Source: an uncultured Lachnospiraceae bacterium
GTDB lineage: Bacteria > Bacillota > Clostridia > Lachnospirales > Lachnospiraceae
NCBI GenBank assembly: GCA_900317585.1
Contig: ONHG01000012.1
Location: 1-64,000, forward strand
Length of the DNA: 64,000 bases
Reading direction: 5' to 3'
The notes beneath the pieces are model-generated. The model searched no databases, was not told where the DNA came from, and worked only from the letters and a program-made list of their open reading frames with translations. Both the position numbers and the translations under genes were made by a program. Positions within the stretch are counted from its first letter, which is position 1. The number at the start of each line of letters is the position of its first letter. Of the stretch, positions 1-8,572 are shown piece after piece.

Positions 1-71
1 ATAAATTCGGCATTTCTTAACTGAACTGTATTTTCAATGCATGACAGCATATGATATACTGTTTTCATCAT
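1..71 (-). CDS. possible start of a gene running off the left edge
   Basis: A reading frame opens with two consecutive ATG codons (complement of 66-71) and stays open to the window edge. The first residues are Met-Met-Lys-Thr-Val-Tyr-His. I see no convincing ribosome-binding site upstream, only the AT-rich stretch beyond the rpsU terminator. With about 23 codons visible, no family can be recognised and it may be chance. Confidence 0.2.
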   Translation of the reverse strand, partial: MMKTVYHMLSCIENTVQLRNAEF

Positions 72-135
72 AAAAAACTTTATCTAAATGACATTGAATT
101 TTTATTATTAAATTATGTTGACACATAACAAAAGA

Positions 136-153
136 ACTACCGCACGCGGTAGT
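136..153 (-). terminator. rpsU intrinsic terminator
   Basis: The perfect inverted repeat ACTACCGC-AC-GCGGTAGT lies 13 nt past the rpsU stop. On the minus strand it is followed by a T-rich run (TTCTTTTGTT). This fits an intrinsic terminator for the monocistronic rpsU. Confidence 0.8.
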
Positions 154-166
154 CCCCTCTAATACA

Positions 167-343
167 TTAATTGTATTTTCTTTTTCTAGCTGCTTCAGAT
201 TTCTTCTTACGCTTTACGCTTGGTTTCTCGTAATGCTCGCGCTTACGGATCTCCTGCTGGATGCCTGCTTTTGCACAGTTTCTCTTGAATCTGCGTAATG
301 CGCTATCTAAAGTCTCGTTTTCTTTAACTATTACACTAGACAT
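167..343 (-). CDS. rpsU: 30S ribosomal protein S21
   Basis: This is a 58-residue, strongly basic protein starting [20 protein letters not shown], the conserved S21 N-terminus. The core reads [20 protein letters not shown], and the tail is Lys/Arg-rich ([15 protein letters not shown]). S21 binds the 30S platform near the anti-Shine-Dalgarno region and helps initiation. The gene is too short for many ORF callers. It has its own promoter (422-449), a leader of about 70 nt containing AGGGAGGTTAGG upstream of the ATG, and a terminator at 136-153, so it looks monocistronic. The length is normal for Firmicutes S21. Confidence 0.97.
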   Translation of the reverse strand: MSSVIVKENETLDSALRRFKRNCAKAGIQQEIRKREHYEKPSVKRKKKSEAARKRKYN

Positions 344-421
344 AACCTAAAACCTAACCTCCCTCCAGTTGTGTATTGTGCATCAACTGTTAGGTATCTA
401 TACTTAATTGCACTAATATGT

Positions 422-449
422 ATTTTATCAAAATATCCGGATTTGTCAA
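422..449 (-). promoter_or_regulatory. rpsU promoter overlapping a TCCGGA palindrome
   Basis: On the minus strand TTGACA (449-444), a 16-nt spacer and TAAAAT (427-422) form a sigma-A-type promoter about 75 nt upstream of rpsU. The -35/spacer lies inside a perfect 14-bp inverted repeat (431-444 and 453-466, arms centred on ATCCGGAT, 8-nt loop), which may be an operator or a terminator stem for incoming transcription. Confidence 0.7.
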
Positions 450-466
450 GATAAATCCGGATATTT
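431..466. repeat. 14-bp perfect inverted repeat
   Basis: The arms AAATATCCGGATTT (431-444) and AAATCCGGATATTT (453-466) are perfect inverses with an 8-nt loop. On the plus strand the right arm runs into a T6 tract. It could be an intrinsic terminator or a dyad operator over the rpsU promoter. The core ATAAATCCGGAT recurs in the terminator at 821-832. Confidence 0.65.
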
Positions 467-801
467 TTTCCAGATTTTTTCCGGATAAATAAAATTTGTA
501 ATATTTTTACAAAGTTGATCGTTGTAATAACTTCCTTCGCGGTGGCACATTCACTTAATTTCTGTGCCGCATACTTTAATACAATTCTCATTCCACAAGA
601 CAGCTGTCCCGAATTAACAACATTTACACTGCCAAAGCATTTAGCAGCATTCGACGCATTATAGTAGCTTTTGCCAAAATTCATCGCCACTGATATATGA
701 ATAAGCTCCTTTGCCTCTGTAAGCCTTGTTGCGAAGAAGTCTTCATAATCCTTGGGTGTATTTATATACGGTAAAATTTAGCAGGTTTTGGGAAATATAA
801 A

Positions 802-835
802 AGAACCCGGCTTTATTTTAATAAATCCGGATTCT
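802..835 (-). terminator. terminator of the binding-protein/chemoreceptor operon
   Basis: On the minus strand, AGAATCCGGATTTAT and ATAAAGCCGGGTTCT can pair over 15 positions (one wobble, one mismatch) around a 4-nt loop, followed by TTTTATA. It lies 19 nt past the stop of the chemotaxis gene. Confidence 0.7.
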
Positions 836-854
836 TTAGTCATATTATAATATA

Positions 855-2714
855 CTAATCAAGCTTTACAAATATTGATGTCTCTTTCTTTAATGAATCG
901 GCAATCTCATAGTTTTCATCCATCTTATGAGAAATATTATCCATATCCTCAACAATAAGCTGTGTACTGTCTGCTGCCGAAACAACTCCATTAACACCCT
1001 CACTGATAGCATGTGAAATAGTATTGATAGATGCCGAAATTTCAGTCATGGACTTCTTGAGAGAATCTGTTTTATCCTTGAAATCTGTCATGGTTTCCTC
1101 TATATATGAAGCCTTATCCTTATACTCTCCTCCTGACTCTACGAAACGTTCAAATTCCGGGAGAATTGAGTCATTCATATATCCAACAAGGCCATTGGCA
1201 TTTTCAGCAAGGTTATTAACCGCATTTGTAACAACACCATTGATACGCTGGATATTATTGGCAGCCTCCTGGCTGGCAGCCGCAAGCTGACTGATTTCCG
1301 TTGCAACCACAGCAAAGCCTTTTCCTGCTTCGCCTGCTCTTGCTGCCTCAATCGAAGCATTTAATGCAAGCAGATTTGTCTGACTCGCAATGTTTAGAAT
1401 GTCATTTGTAAGTGTATTAACCTGCTTTACGCTGTTACTTTCTTCTATAGCCTGCTGTAAAACATCAAGAATCTCACTTACCTTCTTGTCTGTAGACTCC
1501 ATATTGGTACGGGCAACTGATTCCATTGACTGTGCATGAGTCTTCATTTCTTTCGTATAATCACTCAGTTCATCTGTTTTTTCTGCGATGGTCTCGACCT
1601 CTTTGGCTACATTTTCAGTGTTCTCATTGATAACAGAAGCATTTTCTGAAATATCCTGCATTGTAGCTGAAAGCTCCTCTGTAAGGGCTGAAAGTTCTGA
1701 AACACTGCTGTTGCTGGTCTGTACACTCTGTCGTACATCATCAACAACCCTTTCCATCCTGGCAGAGTTTGTAACCACAGCCTTAAAGATGGTCTGCAGC
1801 TTTGTCATAAATACATTTATTCCCTTTGCTACAGCGTCAACCTCGGCATTAGACATATATCCCACTCTCTGCGTAAGATCACCCTTTTTATTGTCAATAT
1901 TTACAATAATTCCGTCAATCTCCTTCTGTGTCTTGGAAAGAGGCTTGATAACCATTGAAATGACAGAGATTACTACGGCTAAAAGTGCTGCAACACTGAC
2001 AATTATTGTAATCACACATGTGACAACAGAAGTCCTATATGTGCTCTCAAGGCCTTGTCTTTCATTCTTAGTCTTCTCGGTCACTTTATCTCTCATCTGT
2101 GAAAGAGCCTTTTCTATATTGTTTGTATATTTGGCTATCGAACCGTTTGCAACACTGTAGGCTTCTACGCTTTTACCGGCGGCACTGAATGCCATTACGT
2201 TTCCGCATTCTTCGACAAGGCTTGTATAATTATCACATACAATACTATAGTTTCTCTTTGTTTCAAGATTCACGTAAGGAGCATATTCATCCAACAGCTT
2301 TTTCATACTATCCTCATGCGTATGTACATCAGAGGCAATATCTATCATAGATGATAATTTTGTGGATGCAATATGTGACAAAGCCAGTGTATGCAAATCT
2401 AATGTCTCAAGCTCAATATTGTTTAATATCTGTGTTCCAACCATTGAATTGTCAACTATCTGCGAGGCCGCACTGTTGACCTTTGATAGATTTCTCAAGG
2501 ACCATACACTTGATATCACACTGACAAAGCCAACTACAAACACAGGTATAAGTATCATTTTGGTACTGAGCTTTTTCCTGCCCTTTTGCCCAACTGCCTT
2601 TTTGTTGGTTGTTTTTTTATTTACAGCTTTTTTCGCTATAACCTTTTTTGAATTTTTGTTACTCTTTGCCACATTTTTTTTACTCGCATTTTTGTTAACA
2701 TTTTTTTGTTCCAT
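855..2714 (-). CDS. methyl-accepting chemotaxis protein
   Basis: This is a transmembrane chemoreceptor of about 619 residues that would pass ligand occupancy to CheA/CheW and the flagellar motor. I place the start at the ATG at 2714 ([14 protein letters not shown]) because GGGGTG sits 7 nt upstream; the frame extends further, but without a usable signal. Residues 1-51 form an unusually long Lys/Asn-rich cytoplasmic tail. TM1 follows (about 52-72), then a helical extracellular domain (about 75-225), TM2 (about 228-258), HAMP and the signalling hairpin. The highly conserved tip is visible ([20 protein letters not shown], then [11 protein letters not shown]). No C-terminal receptor-modification pentapeptide is present. 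It starts 13 nt after the binding-protein gene, so ligand-loaded binding protein is the probable stimulus. Confidence 0.93.
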   Translation of the reverse strand: MEQKNVNKNASKKNVAKSNKNSKKVIAKKAVNKKTTNKKAVGQKGRKKLSTKMILIPVFVVGFVSVISSVWSLRNLSKVNSAASQIVDNSMVGTQILNNIELETLDLHTLALSHIASTKLSSMIDIASDVHTHEDSMKKLLDEYAPYVNLETKRNYSIVCDNYTSLVEECGNVMAFSAAGKSVEAYSVANGSIAKYTNNIEKALSQMRDKVTEKTKNERQGLESTYRTSVVTCVITIIVSVAALLAVVISVISMVIKPLSKTQKEIDGIIVNIDNKKGDLTQRVGYMSNAEVDAVAKGINVFMTKLQTIFKAVVTNSARMERVVDDVRQSVQTSNSSVSELSALTEELSATMQDISENASVINENTENVAKEVETIAEKTDELSDYTKEMKTHAQSMESVARTNMESTDKKVSEILDVLQQAIEESNSVKQVNTLTNDILNIASQTNLLALNASIEAARAGEAGKGFAVVATEISQLAAASQEAANNIQRINGVVTNAVNNLAENANGLVGYMNDSILPEFERFVESGGEYKDKASYIEETMTDFKDKTDSLKKSMTEISASINTISHAISEGVNGVVSAADSTQLIVEDMDNISHKMDENYEIADSLKKETSIFVKLD

Positions 2715-2727
2715 TATGTTCACCCCT

Positions 2728-3996
2728 TTAATTTGCTGCTGATTTGGTGATTTCAGTAACAAGATTATCCATAATCTCCTGCAAATCCATATTGTTTGGA
2801 TTACCCGCTGCCATATTCTCACCAAATTTCGTTGTGGCATCCCAGAAAGAATTACCTACTCTTTGAAGCTTACCGTACTGTGCCTGATCCATTACAGCAG
2901 CAATTGAAGGCACCTTTGCTACAGCATCATCTGCTGCTGCATTCTTATTTGCCGGGCCTGCATTTTTCTGTTCAAAGCGAAGCTTCTGGTTATCCTCATT
3001 CGTAAACCACTCTGCAAGCTTGGTTGCCCATTCAGGATATTCCGTATAAGCATTTACTGCCATATATTTGTATCCCTTAAATGATGCCATCTGTACCTGC
3101 TGTCCTGCACAAGTGTATGTAGGAAGCTTCACTGCACCATAGCCATCGCCCCAGGCTTCCTGAATTGCTGTGGCATCCCAGCAGCCGCTGACTCCGGCAA
3201 TCACGCTTCCGTCCTTTACTCCGGCAAGAAAATCTTTATCTGTGCAATTCTTAAATCCCGGCTTTGATGAAATATCAAGCATTGCCTGCGCAACATCCAC
3301 ACCTTTAATGCTTGTGATTATTGCATTCCAGTTACAATGATTTGTAACACCGTCATCGTTTACACCAAACTCAAGTCCGGTATTTCCAAAAAATGAATAT
3401 AGATACCAGCCTGATGTCCAGTCCATTGTAAAATATTTGCCATTTGTACCGGCAACATTGAGTATGCTGTCAAGTGTAGCAACATCGTTGTCTGATAAAT
3501 AATTTTTATTGTAATACAAAAAGTAGCCATTATCGGCTGTCATCGGATAAGCATACAGATTGTCGTCAATTGTTGCTGCCTCAACTGCGCCCTCATCACT
3601 CGCTGCTGCTATCTCATCAGCATTCGGTACCTGATAAAGCGCTCCACCTGCAACCATTGAATTGAGCTGGTCATCAGCAACCGGAAAAACATCTGCAGCT
3701 CCATGTACATTTCCCAGCAGATTATCTCTGGCATCGGCATCCTCAGCCTCCTCAACTGTGATATTAAACTTTGTACCGCTGTTTGCCGCCTTAAAGCTGT
3801 CTATCATCTGATTTACTAAATCCATATCAGAAGAAGACGACCATACCCTAAGCTTCACCTCTTCATTCTTATCAGTGTCTGTTTTATCAGTCTTTGATGC
3901 CTGTATCTCAGTTGTATCATCTTTAGATACCCCGCATCCGCCAAGCATTGTAAGTCCCATAGCAGCCACAAGTGCTGTAGCCATTAACCTCTTCAT
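2728..3996 (-). CDS. extracellular solute-binding lipoprotein (sugar type)
   Basis: This is a 422-residue lipoprotein. It has a short signal sequence ([20 protein letters not shown]) and a lipobox ending LGGC, with Cys about residue 21 as the lipidated residue. The mature part resembles carbohydrate ABC binding proteins of the MalE/cluster-1 family ([20 protein letters not shown] near the N-terminus, [14 protein letters not shown] later). Start: ATG at 3996 with AAAGGATG upstream. No permease or ATPase gene is adjacent; the only partner is the chemoreceptor downstream. This suggests a dedicated sensing role, or delivery to a permease encoded elsewhere. The ligand cannot be told from sequence alone. 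Confidence 0.85.
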   Translation of the reverse strand: MKRLMATALVAAMGLTMLGGCGVSKDDTTEIQASKTDKTDTDKNEEVKLRVWSSSSDMDLVNQMIDSFKAANSGTKFNITVEEAEDADARDNLLGNVHGAADVFPVADDQLNSMVAGGALYQVPNADEIAAASDEGAVEAATIDDNLYAYPMTADNGYFLYYNKNYLSDNDVATLDSILNVAGTNGKYFTMDWTSGWYLYSFFGNTGLEFGVNDDGVTNHCNWNAIITSIKGVDVAQAMLDISSKPGFKNCTDKDFLAGVKDGSVIAGVSGCWDATAIQEAWGDGYGAVKLPTYTCAGQQVQMASFKGYKYMAVNAYTEYPEWATKLAEWFTNEDNQKLRFEQKNAGPANKNAAADDAVAKVPSIAAVMDQAQYGKLQRVGNSFWDATTKFGENMAAGNPNNMDLQEIMDNLVTEITKSAAN

Positions 3997-4075
3997 ACAA
4001 AATACATCCTTTCAATTTTACTTATTTCAATATATTAGTATAATCTCTTAGTACAATATTACCATAGTTTTACCC

Positions 4076-4124
4076 AAAAAAATAGACCCAATTTGCATTT
4101 TTCACAAATCAAGGTCCATTTTTT
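4076..4124 (-). terminator. alaS terminator
   Basis: On the minus strand, an A-rich/GGACC arm (from 4124) pairs with GGTCTATTTTTTT (4088-4076), with an inner ATTTG/CAAAT stem. It lies 37 nt past the alaS stop and separates alaS from the binding-protein gene. Confidence 0.65.
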
Positions 4125-4160
4125 AATTAATTGCATATTTATTTACTAAATAATCAAATA

Positions 4161-6821
4161 CTACTTAATCATATCTGAAAGTGCGTCCTTTACTGAAGCA
4201 ATAGCATCAGGAATACCTGCAGGGTTCTTTCCTCCGGCCTGAGCCATGTTAGGGCGTCCACCGCCGCCACCGCCTACCTTTGAAGCGATTGCCTTAATGA
4301 GGTTTCCGGCATGTGCACCGCTCTTTATAGCCGCATCTGTTGCCATAGCAACAAGATTTACCTTGCCTTCATTTGAAGAAGCGAGCACAATAACTCCCTC
4401 GCCAAGCTTTTCCTTGAGTGAATCACCCAGATCACGGAGTCCGTTCATATCAACACCGTCAACGCTTGTTGCAAGAAGCTTGATACCGTTTATATCAACT
4501 ACCTGATCCATAACATCGCCGAGCGCATCCTTTGCGGCCTTGCTCTTAAGAGACTCGTTCTCACTCTGAAGTGCCTTCAGCTCAGCCATCAGGTGCTCAA
4601 GTCTCTCTTTGAGGTTTGCAGGAGTTGATTTAACAACCTTGGCAGCCTCCTCAAGCTCCCTCTCCATATTGCTGTAGTAAGCGAATACATTGTCACCTGT
4701 AATAGCCTCGATACGTCTGACGCCAGCAGCTACACCGCTCTCTGAAAGAATCTTGAATACTTTGATATCAGATGTATTCTTTACATGTGTACCACCGCAG
4801 AACTCCTTAGAAAAATCGCCCATTGATACGACACGTACCTTTTCACCGTATTTCTCGCCGAAAAGAGCCATGGCACCTGTCTTTTTAGCCTCATCGACAG
4901 TCATGATATCTGTGCGGACTTCAATAGCTTCGTTGATTTTCTCGTTTACGATATCCTCAACCCTTTTAAGCTCCTCAGCAGTCATAGCAGAAAAATGAGA
5001 GAAATCAAAACGTGTTCTCTCAGCATCCTGGTAAGAACCAGCCTGCTCTACATGTGTGCCGAGTACCTCACGCAGTGCCTTCTGAAGCAGATGAGTGGCA
5101 GAGTGATTTCTGCATGTGTTTGTTCTTGTTTTTGTATCAACAGAAAGTGTAGCCTTCTCGCCTGTGCGGATCATACCCTCTGATACATAACCTACATGTG
5201 CATATCTGTTGCCGACAACCTTTACAGTATCCTCAACAACAAATGTACCGCTCTCAGTCTTTATGATACCCTTGTCACCCTGCTGACCACCCATTGTGGC
5301 ATAGAAAGGTGTGTTTGGCACGATCACAGAGCCCTTATCACCATCTGAAAGTGCCTCAACAACATCATCCGATGTGGTAAGGAAAGCTATCGCAGCTGTA
5401 TCAGTAAGCTTGTCATAGCCTGTGAACTCTGTAGTAATTTCAGAATCTATATCATTGTAAACATTGGCATCAGCACCCATATAGTTTGTTTCCTTGCGGG
5501 CTCCTCTTGCCTTCTGTCTCTGAGCCTCCATACAACTCTCAAAGCCAGCCTCATCATATGTGAAGCCCTTCTCCTCGAGAATCTCTGCCGTGAGGTCTAC
5601 AGGAAAGCCGTATGTATCGTAAAGCTTGAATGCATCCTCTCCTGAGAGAACCTTGACGCCGTCAGCCTTCATATGCTCTTCCATATCTGCAAGGATACCA
5701 AGTCCCTGGTCGATGGTCTTTGCGAACTTCTCCTCCTCCTGAGTGAGTACCTTAAGGATGAAATCCTTTCTCTCCTCAAGCTCCGGATAACCGTCCTTAC
5801 TCTCATCGATGACAACCTGTGCGATTTTGCCAAGGAATGCTCCCTGTATGCCAAGTGTACGTCCGTGCATAGCGGCACGTCTGATGATACGGCGAAGCAC
5901 ATATCCTCTGCCCTCGTTAGATGGCATAACTCCGTCAGAGATAAGGAATGTAGACGAACGGATATGGTCTGTGATAAGACGGATAGAAACATCGTCCATC
6001 TCATCGACATGGTATTTCTTGCCTGAAAGCCCGCAGACCTTGTCGCGGATAGCCTTCATGGTATCAATGTCGAATACCGAATCAACATCCTGCATTACAA
6101 CAGCAAGACGCTCAAGTCCCATACCTGTATCAATGTTCTTGTGCTCAAGTTCAGTGTATCCACCGTGTCCGTCACCGTTAAACTGTGTGAATACGTTGTT
6201 CCACACCTCCATGAAACGGTCACAGTCACAGCCTACCTTACAATCAGGCTTGCCACAGCCGTACTTCTCACCGCGGTCGTAGTAAATCTCAGAGCAAGGA
6301 CCGCAAGGACCTGCGCCATGCTCCCAGAAGTTGTCACACTCACCGGTCTTTGGATCTCTGTAGAAACGTGTAATACGATCTCCAGGCACCCCTACTTCCT
6401 TGGTCCAGATATCAAATGCCTCATCATCCTCACCGTAGATGGAAGGATAAAGCCTGTCCTTCTCAAGACCGAGCACCTCTGTCAAAAACTCCCATGACCA
6501 TGCGATTGCCTCATGCTTGAAATAATCGCCAAATGAGAAGTTTCCGAGCATCTCAAAAAATGTAAGATGACGCGCTGTCTTACCTACATTCTCAATATCA
6601 CCTGTTCTGACGCACTTCTGACATGTAGTCACACGACGTCTCGGTGGAACCTCCTGTCCTGTGAAATATGGTTTAAGCGGTGCCATACCTGCATTAATAA
6701 GAAGCAGACTGTTGTCATTGTGAGGCACCAGTGAAAAACTCTTCATTGCGAGATGTCCCTTGCTCTCAAAGAACTCAAGGTACATACGACGTAATTCGTT
6801 AACGCCATAACTCTTCTTCAT
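4161..6821 (-). CDS. alaS: alanyl-tRNA synthetase
   Basis: This 886-residue class II synthetase charges tRNA-Ala; the length is normal. Visible landmarks are the N-terminal catalytic domain (CQKCVRTGDIENVGKTARHL, ARHLTFFEMLGNFSFGDYFK), the editing-domain zinc motif NHSATH (about residue 570), FCGGTH (about 675) and a C-terminal DHHA1/C-Ala region with the Gly-rich GGGGGGRP. The start ATG at 6821 follows AGGAGATTCAAGTA. It lies 12 nt downstream of a 42-codon membrane peptide gene and shares a promoter with it. No T-box is visible upstream; the leader is too short for one. Confidence 0.98.
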   Translation of the reverse strand: MKKSYGVNELRRMYLEFFESKGHLAMKSFSLVPHNDNSLLLINAGMAPLKPYFTGQEVPPRRRVTTCQKCVRTGDIENVGKTARHLTFFEMLGNFSFGDYFKHEAIAWSWEFLTEVLGLEKDRLYPSIYGEDDEAFDIWTKEVGVPGDRITRFYRDPKTGECDNFWEHGAGPCGPCSEIYYDRGEKYGCGKPDCKVGCDCDRFMEVWNNVFTQFNGDGHGGYTELEHKNIDTGMGLERLAVVMQDVDSVFDIDTMKAIRDKVCGLSGKKYHVDEMDDVSIRLITDHIRSSTFLISDGVMPSNEGRGYVLRRIIRRAAMHGRTLGIQGAFLGKIAQVVIDESKDGYPELEERKDFILKVLTQEEEKFAKTIDQGLGILADMEEHMKADGVKVLSGEDAFKLYDTYGFPVDLTAEILEEKGFTYDEAGFESCMEAQRQKARGARKETNYMGADANVYNDIDSEITTEFTGYDKLTDTAAIAFLTTSDDVVEALSDGDKGSVIVPNTPFYATMGGQQGDKGIIKTESGTFVVEDTVKVVGNRYAHVGYVSEGMIRTGEKATLSVDTKTRTNTCRNHSATHLLQKALREVLGTHVEQAGSYQDAERTRFDFSHFSAMTAEELKRVEDIVNEKINEAIEVRTDIMTVDEAKKTGAMALFGEKYGEKVRVVSMGDFSKEFCGGTHVKNTSDIKVFKILSESGVAAGVRRIEAITGDNVFAYYSNMERELEEAAKVVKSTPANLKERLEHLMAELKALQSENESLKSKAAKDALGDVMDQVVDINGIKLLATSVDGVDMNGLRDLGDSLKEKLGEGVIVLASSNEGKVNLVAMATDAAIKSGAHAGNLIKAIASKVGGGGGGRPNMAQAGGKNPAGIPDAIASVKDALSDMIK

Positions 6822-6833
6822 TACTTGAATCTC

Positions 6834-6962
6834 CTATTCTTTTGTCTTTGCGTCCTTCATTTTACGAAGCTTTACCCCTATTAGTGCTCCGCAAAGGCCT
6901 ATGGCCGCCAAAACAATCATAATAATAACATATTGTGCTACGCACATGAAAAAGTCCCCCAT
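6834..6962 (-). CDS. 42-residue single-pass membrane peptide
   Basis: This small gene is supported by a strong AGGAGGG ribosome-binding site 7 nt before ATG (6962) and a good promoter (6995-7023). The product starts MGDFFMCVAQYVIIMIVLAA, continues with a Gly-rich hydrophobic stretch (IGLCGALIGV) and ends in a basic tail (KLRKMKDAKTKE). It is therefore probably a one-helix membrane peptide with its C-terminus in the cytoplasm. It is the first cistron before alaS (12-nt gap). Function unknown. Confidence 0.75.
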   Translation of the reverse strand: MGDFFMCVAQYVIIMIVLAAIGLCGALIGVKLRKMKDAKTKE

Positions 6963-6994
6963 AATTACCCTCCTAAAATTTATTGAACTAATTT

Positions 6995-7023
6995 ATTATA
7001 AATGAATTTGTGAAATAATTCAA
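6995..7023 (-). promoter_or_regulatory. promoter of the small-peptide/alaS transcript
   Basis: TTGAAT (7023-7018), a 17-nt spacer and TATAAT (7000-6995) on the minus strand, overlapping the stop codon of the upstream MBL-fold gene. The spacing and hexamers are near consensus. Confidence 0.8.
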
Positions 7024-7778
7024 TAGTTCTCTCCAAAAGCGAACGTCTGATTTTCACGTTCAATCTCAATAACCCTGTCAGCCTTGTCCTTATTGCTGAG
7101 TCTCTTCTTGTATTCAATGATACCGCTGTAGTCCTGCCACATGTGCATAGGGAAAACAAACTCTGCCGAGGTATTTTGTAAAAAGAAATCAAAACCCTTG
7201 AACTGATACTCCATAAGCTTTGGATCCATCGGGAAAAATGCCACGTTTATTGGTTTTTCCGAAAGCTTTTTTATCTCATGTCTGAAGGCTCTGCGCACTC
7301 TGCCGTTTATCAGATCGCCTGCGCCATCCCACTCCCAGTCGTTTAAATCACCGGCATGAAACAGGCTCACTCCGTTAGAAGTGACGTAAAACGCCACACC
7401 GGCATCGGTAGATCTAAGTGTCATTATGTCCATATCATCCACATGATATGTATTGTCAGGTGAAACAAATGTCACTCTGTCCCTCACAGTCGGATCAATG
7501 CCATGCTTTGACAGAAAATGCGGACTGATACGGATATCCTTTGAAAAAATATAATGTATATTTGAATATTTACCAGCCAGACGCAAAATATCCATATCAT
7601 AATGATCCTTATGGCTGTGGCTTGCAAACATATAGATTTTTGTATCCGGCTCATACGACGGCAGCTTTCCTGTAAAATGCATACCCTCTACCTTGTTTCC
7701 ATCAAAATAATCGAATATAAGTACCTTATCATCCAGCTCCACAAGAAAACAGCTGTGATGTATAAAAATTATCTGCAT
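7020..7778 (-). CDS. MBL-fold metallohydrolase
   Basis: A 252-residue protein of the metallo-beta-lactamase-fold superfamily. The metal signature HSHKDH appears at about residues 50-55 (FASHSHKDHYDMD), after a strand with FIHHSCFLVELDDKVLIFDY. Later metal-ligand candidates are HAGDLNDW and PMHMW. It resembles the UlaG/lactonase-like branch, but the substrate cannot be named. I chose ATG 7778 (MQIIFIHHS) because AAGGTGGG lies just upstream. It is 19 nt after the response regulator and probably the third gene of the kinase-regulator operon. Confidence 0.85.
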   Translation of the reverse strand: MQIIFIHHSCFLVELDDKVLIFDYFDGNKVEGMHFTGKLPSYEPDTKIYMFASHSHKDHYDMDILRLAGKYSNIHYIFSKDIRISPHFLSKHGIDPTVRDRVTFVSPDNTYHVDDMDIMTLRSTDAGVAFYVTSNGVSLFHAGDLNDWEWDGAGDLINGRVRRAFRHEIKKLSEKPINVAFFPMDPKLMEYQFKGFDFFLQNTSAEFVFPMHMWQDYSGIIEYKKRLSNKDKADRVIEIERENQTFAFGENY

Positions 7779-7797
7779 AAATTTCCCACCTTCTTTA

Positions 7798-8553
7798 TTA
7801 ATCCAAAAGATACCTGTCAATTGTTTCATGAAGCTCTTTTGGTTTCGTATCCTTTAAAATATATCCCTCCGGTTTCAGACTTACTATATTCTGAACAGTA
7901 TGTAAATCATTTTTTCCTGTCAGAAATACAATCGGAATATCTTTGAAATCATTGTCTTCTCTTATCATCTGCATAACCTGAGCACCATTAACAATCGGCA
8001 TCTCATAATCCAGCAGTATCAGATCCGGCCGTCTTAATGTCAGGAATTTTATAGCCATTGCACCGGAATTTACCAAAACGACCTCATATTTATCTTCAAA
8101 TAATGCTTTCATTTTTCTTAAAAGGACCCCTGAATCATCTATGCACAGGATTGTTTTTCTTTTATTGCTGTAAAATATATCAAGCTGTACAACAATATTT
8201 TTGGCAATATCCAATACCTTGATAGGACGTACAAATGAGGTAATGACCATATTCTTTGGCACAATATTCCAAAGCATATCAAGCTCTTCCGTATTTCCGA
8301 TGGCAAATAACGGTATATGAGCTTTTATAGCCAGATCCACAAACATCTTTAAATTAACACTGTTTCTCAAAAGCTGTTTCCCGGTAAAAATAATATATGC
8401 ATATTTTTTTTCTTCTGTTATGTGTATACTGGCATCCGAAACATCAACCACCTCTGCTTGAACACCACTGTCACGAAATGCATTCTCAAAGGATCTTGCC
8501 AGATAACTCAAATCTTCCATTATTATTTGTATTTTTTTATTATCCGAACTCAT
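7798..8553 (-). CDS. response regulator, degenerate N-domain plus receiver
   Basis: A 251-residue, two-part regulator. Residues ~1-125 look like a receiver-type fold without a recognisable phospho-acceptor Asp (segments KYAYIIFTGK and IPLFAIGN suggest the alternating strands). Residues ~130-251 are a complete CheY-like receiver: acidic pair in ILCIDDS, acceptor Asp in LILLDYEMP, Thr in IVFLTGK and Lys in YILKDTKP. There is no DNA-binding or enzymatic output domain, so it acts by protein contact or as a phosphate sink. It lies 19 nt after the hybrid kinase, which also carries a receiver and an HPt domain, suggesting a phosphorelay. Confidence 0.88.
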   Translation of the reverse strand: MSSDNKKIQIIMEDLSYLARSFENAFRDSGVQAEVVDVSDASIHITEEKKYAYIIFTGKQLLRNSVNLKMFVDLAIKAHIPLFAIGNTEELDMLWNIVPKNMVITSFVRPIKVLDIAKNIVVQLDIFYSNKRKTILCIDDSGVLLRKMKALFEDKYEVVLVNSGAMAIKFLTLRRPDLILLDYEMPIVNGAQVMQMIREDNDFKDIPIVFLTGKNDLHTVQNIVSLKPEGYILKDTKPKELHETIDRYLLD

Positions 8554-8572
8554 AATTCATTCTCCGCATATC

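Larger units (their letters stand above)
331..690 (-). other. uncharacterised reading frame, possibly a decayed gene
   Basis: A 119-codon minus-strand frame begins only at a GTG (690) and has no ribosome-binding site. It remains open upstream to a TAA at 778-780 without any ATG. The first ~65 residues have ordinary composition; the last ~50 run through the rpsU promoter and leader, so at most the first part can ever have been a protein. I do not recognise a family. It could be the remnant of a gene truncated next to rpsU, or simply a chance frame. The 344-854 stretch otherwise holds the rpsU promoter and the MCP terminator. Confidence 0.2.

Noticed and set aside
1588-2160. 190-codon plus-strand frame antisense to the chemoreceptor
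   Set aside because: Composition (Ser/Thr/Ile-rich) is what a helical receptor gives when read in reverse, and there is no ribosome-binding site or family motif.
2715-2840. N-terminal extension of the chemoreceptor frame
   Set aside because: It overlaps the end of the binding-protein gene, and the strong ribosome-binding site is at the later ATG (2714).
3997-4160. Search for a riboswitch or T-box upstream of the binding-protein gene or alaS
   Set aside because: The leaders are short and show no T-box-type stems or conserved motif; only a terminator was found.
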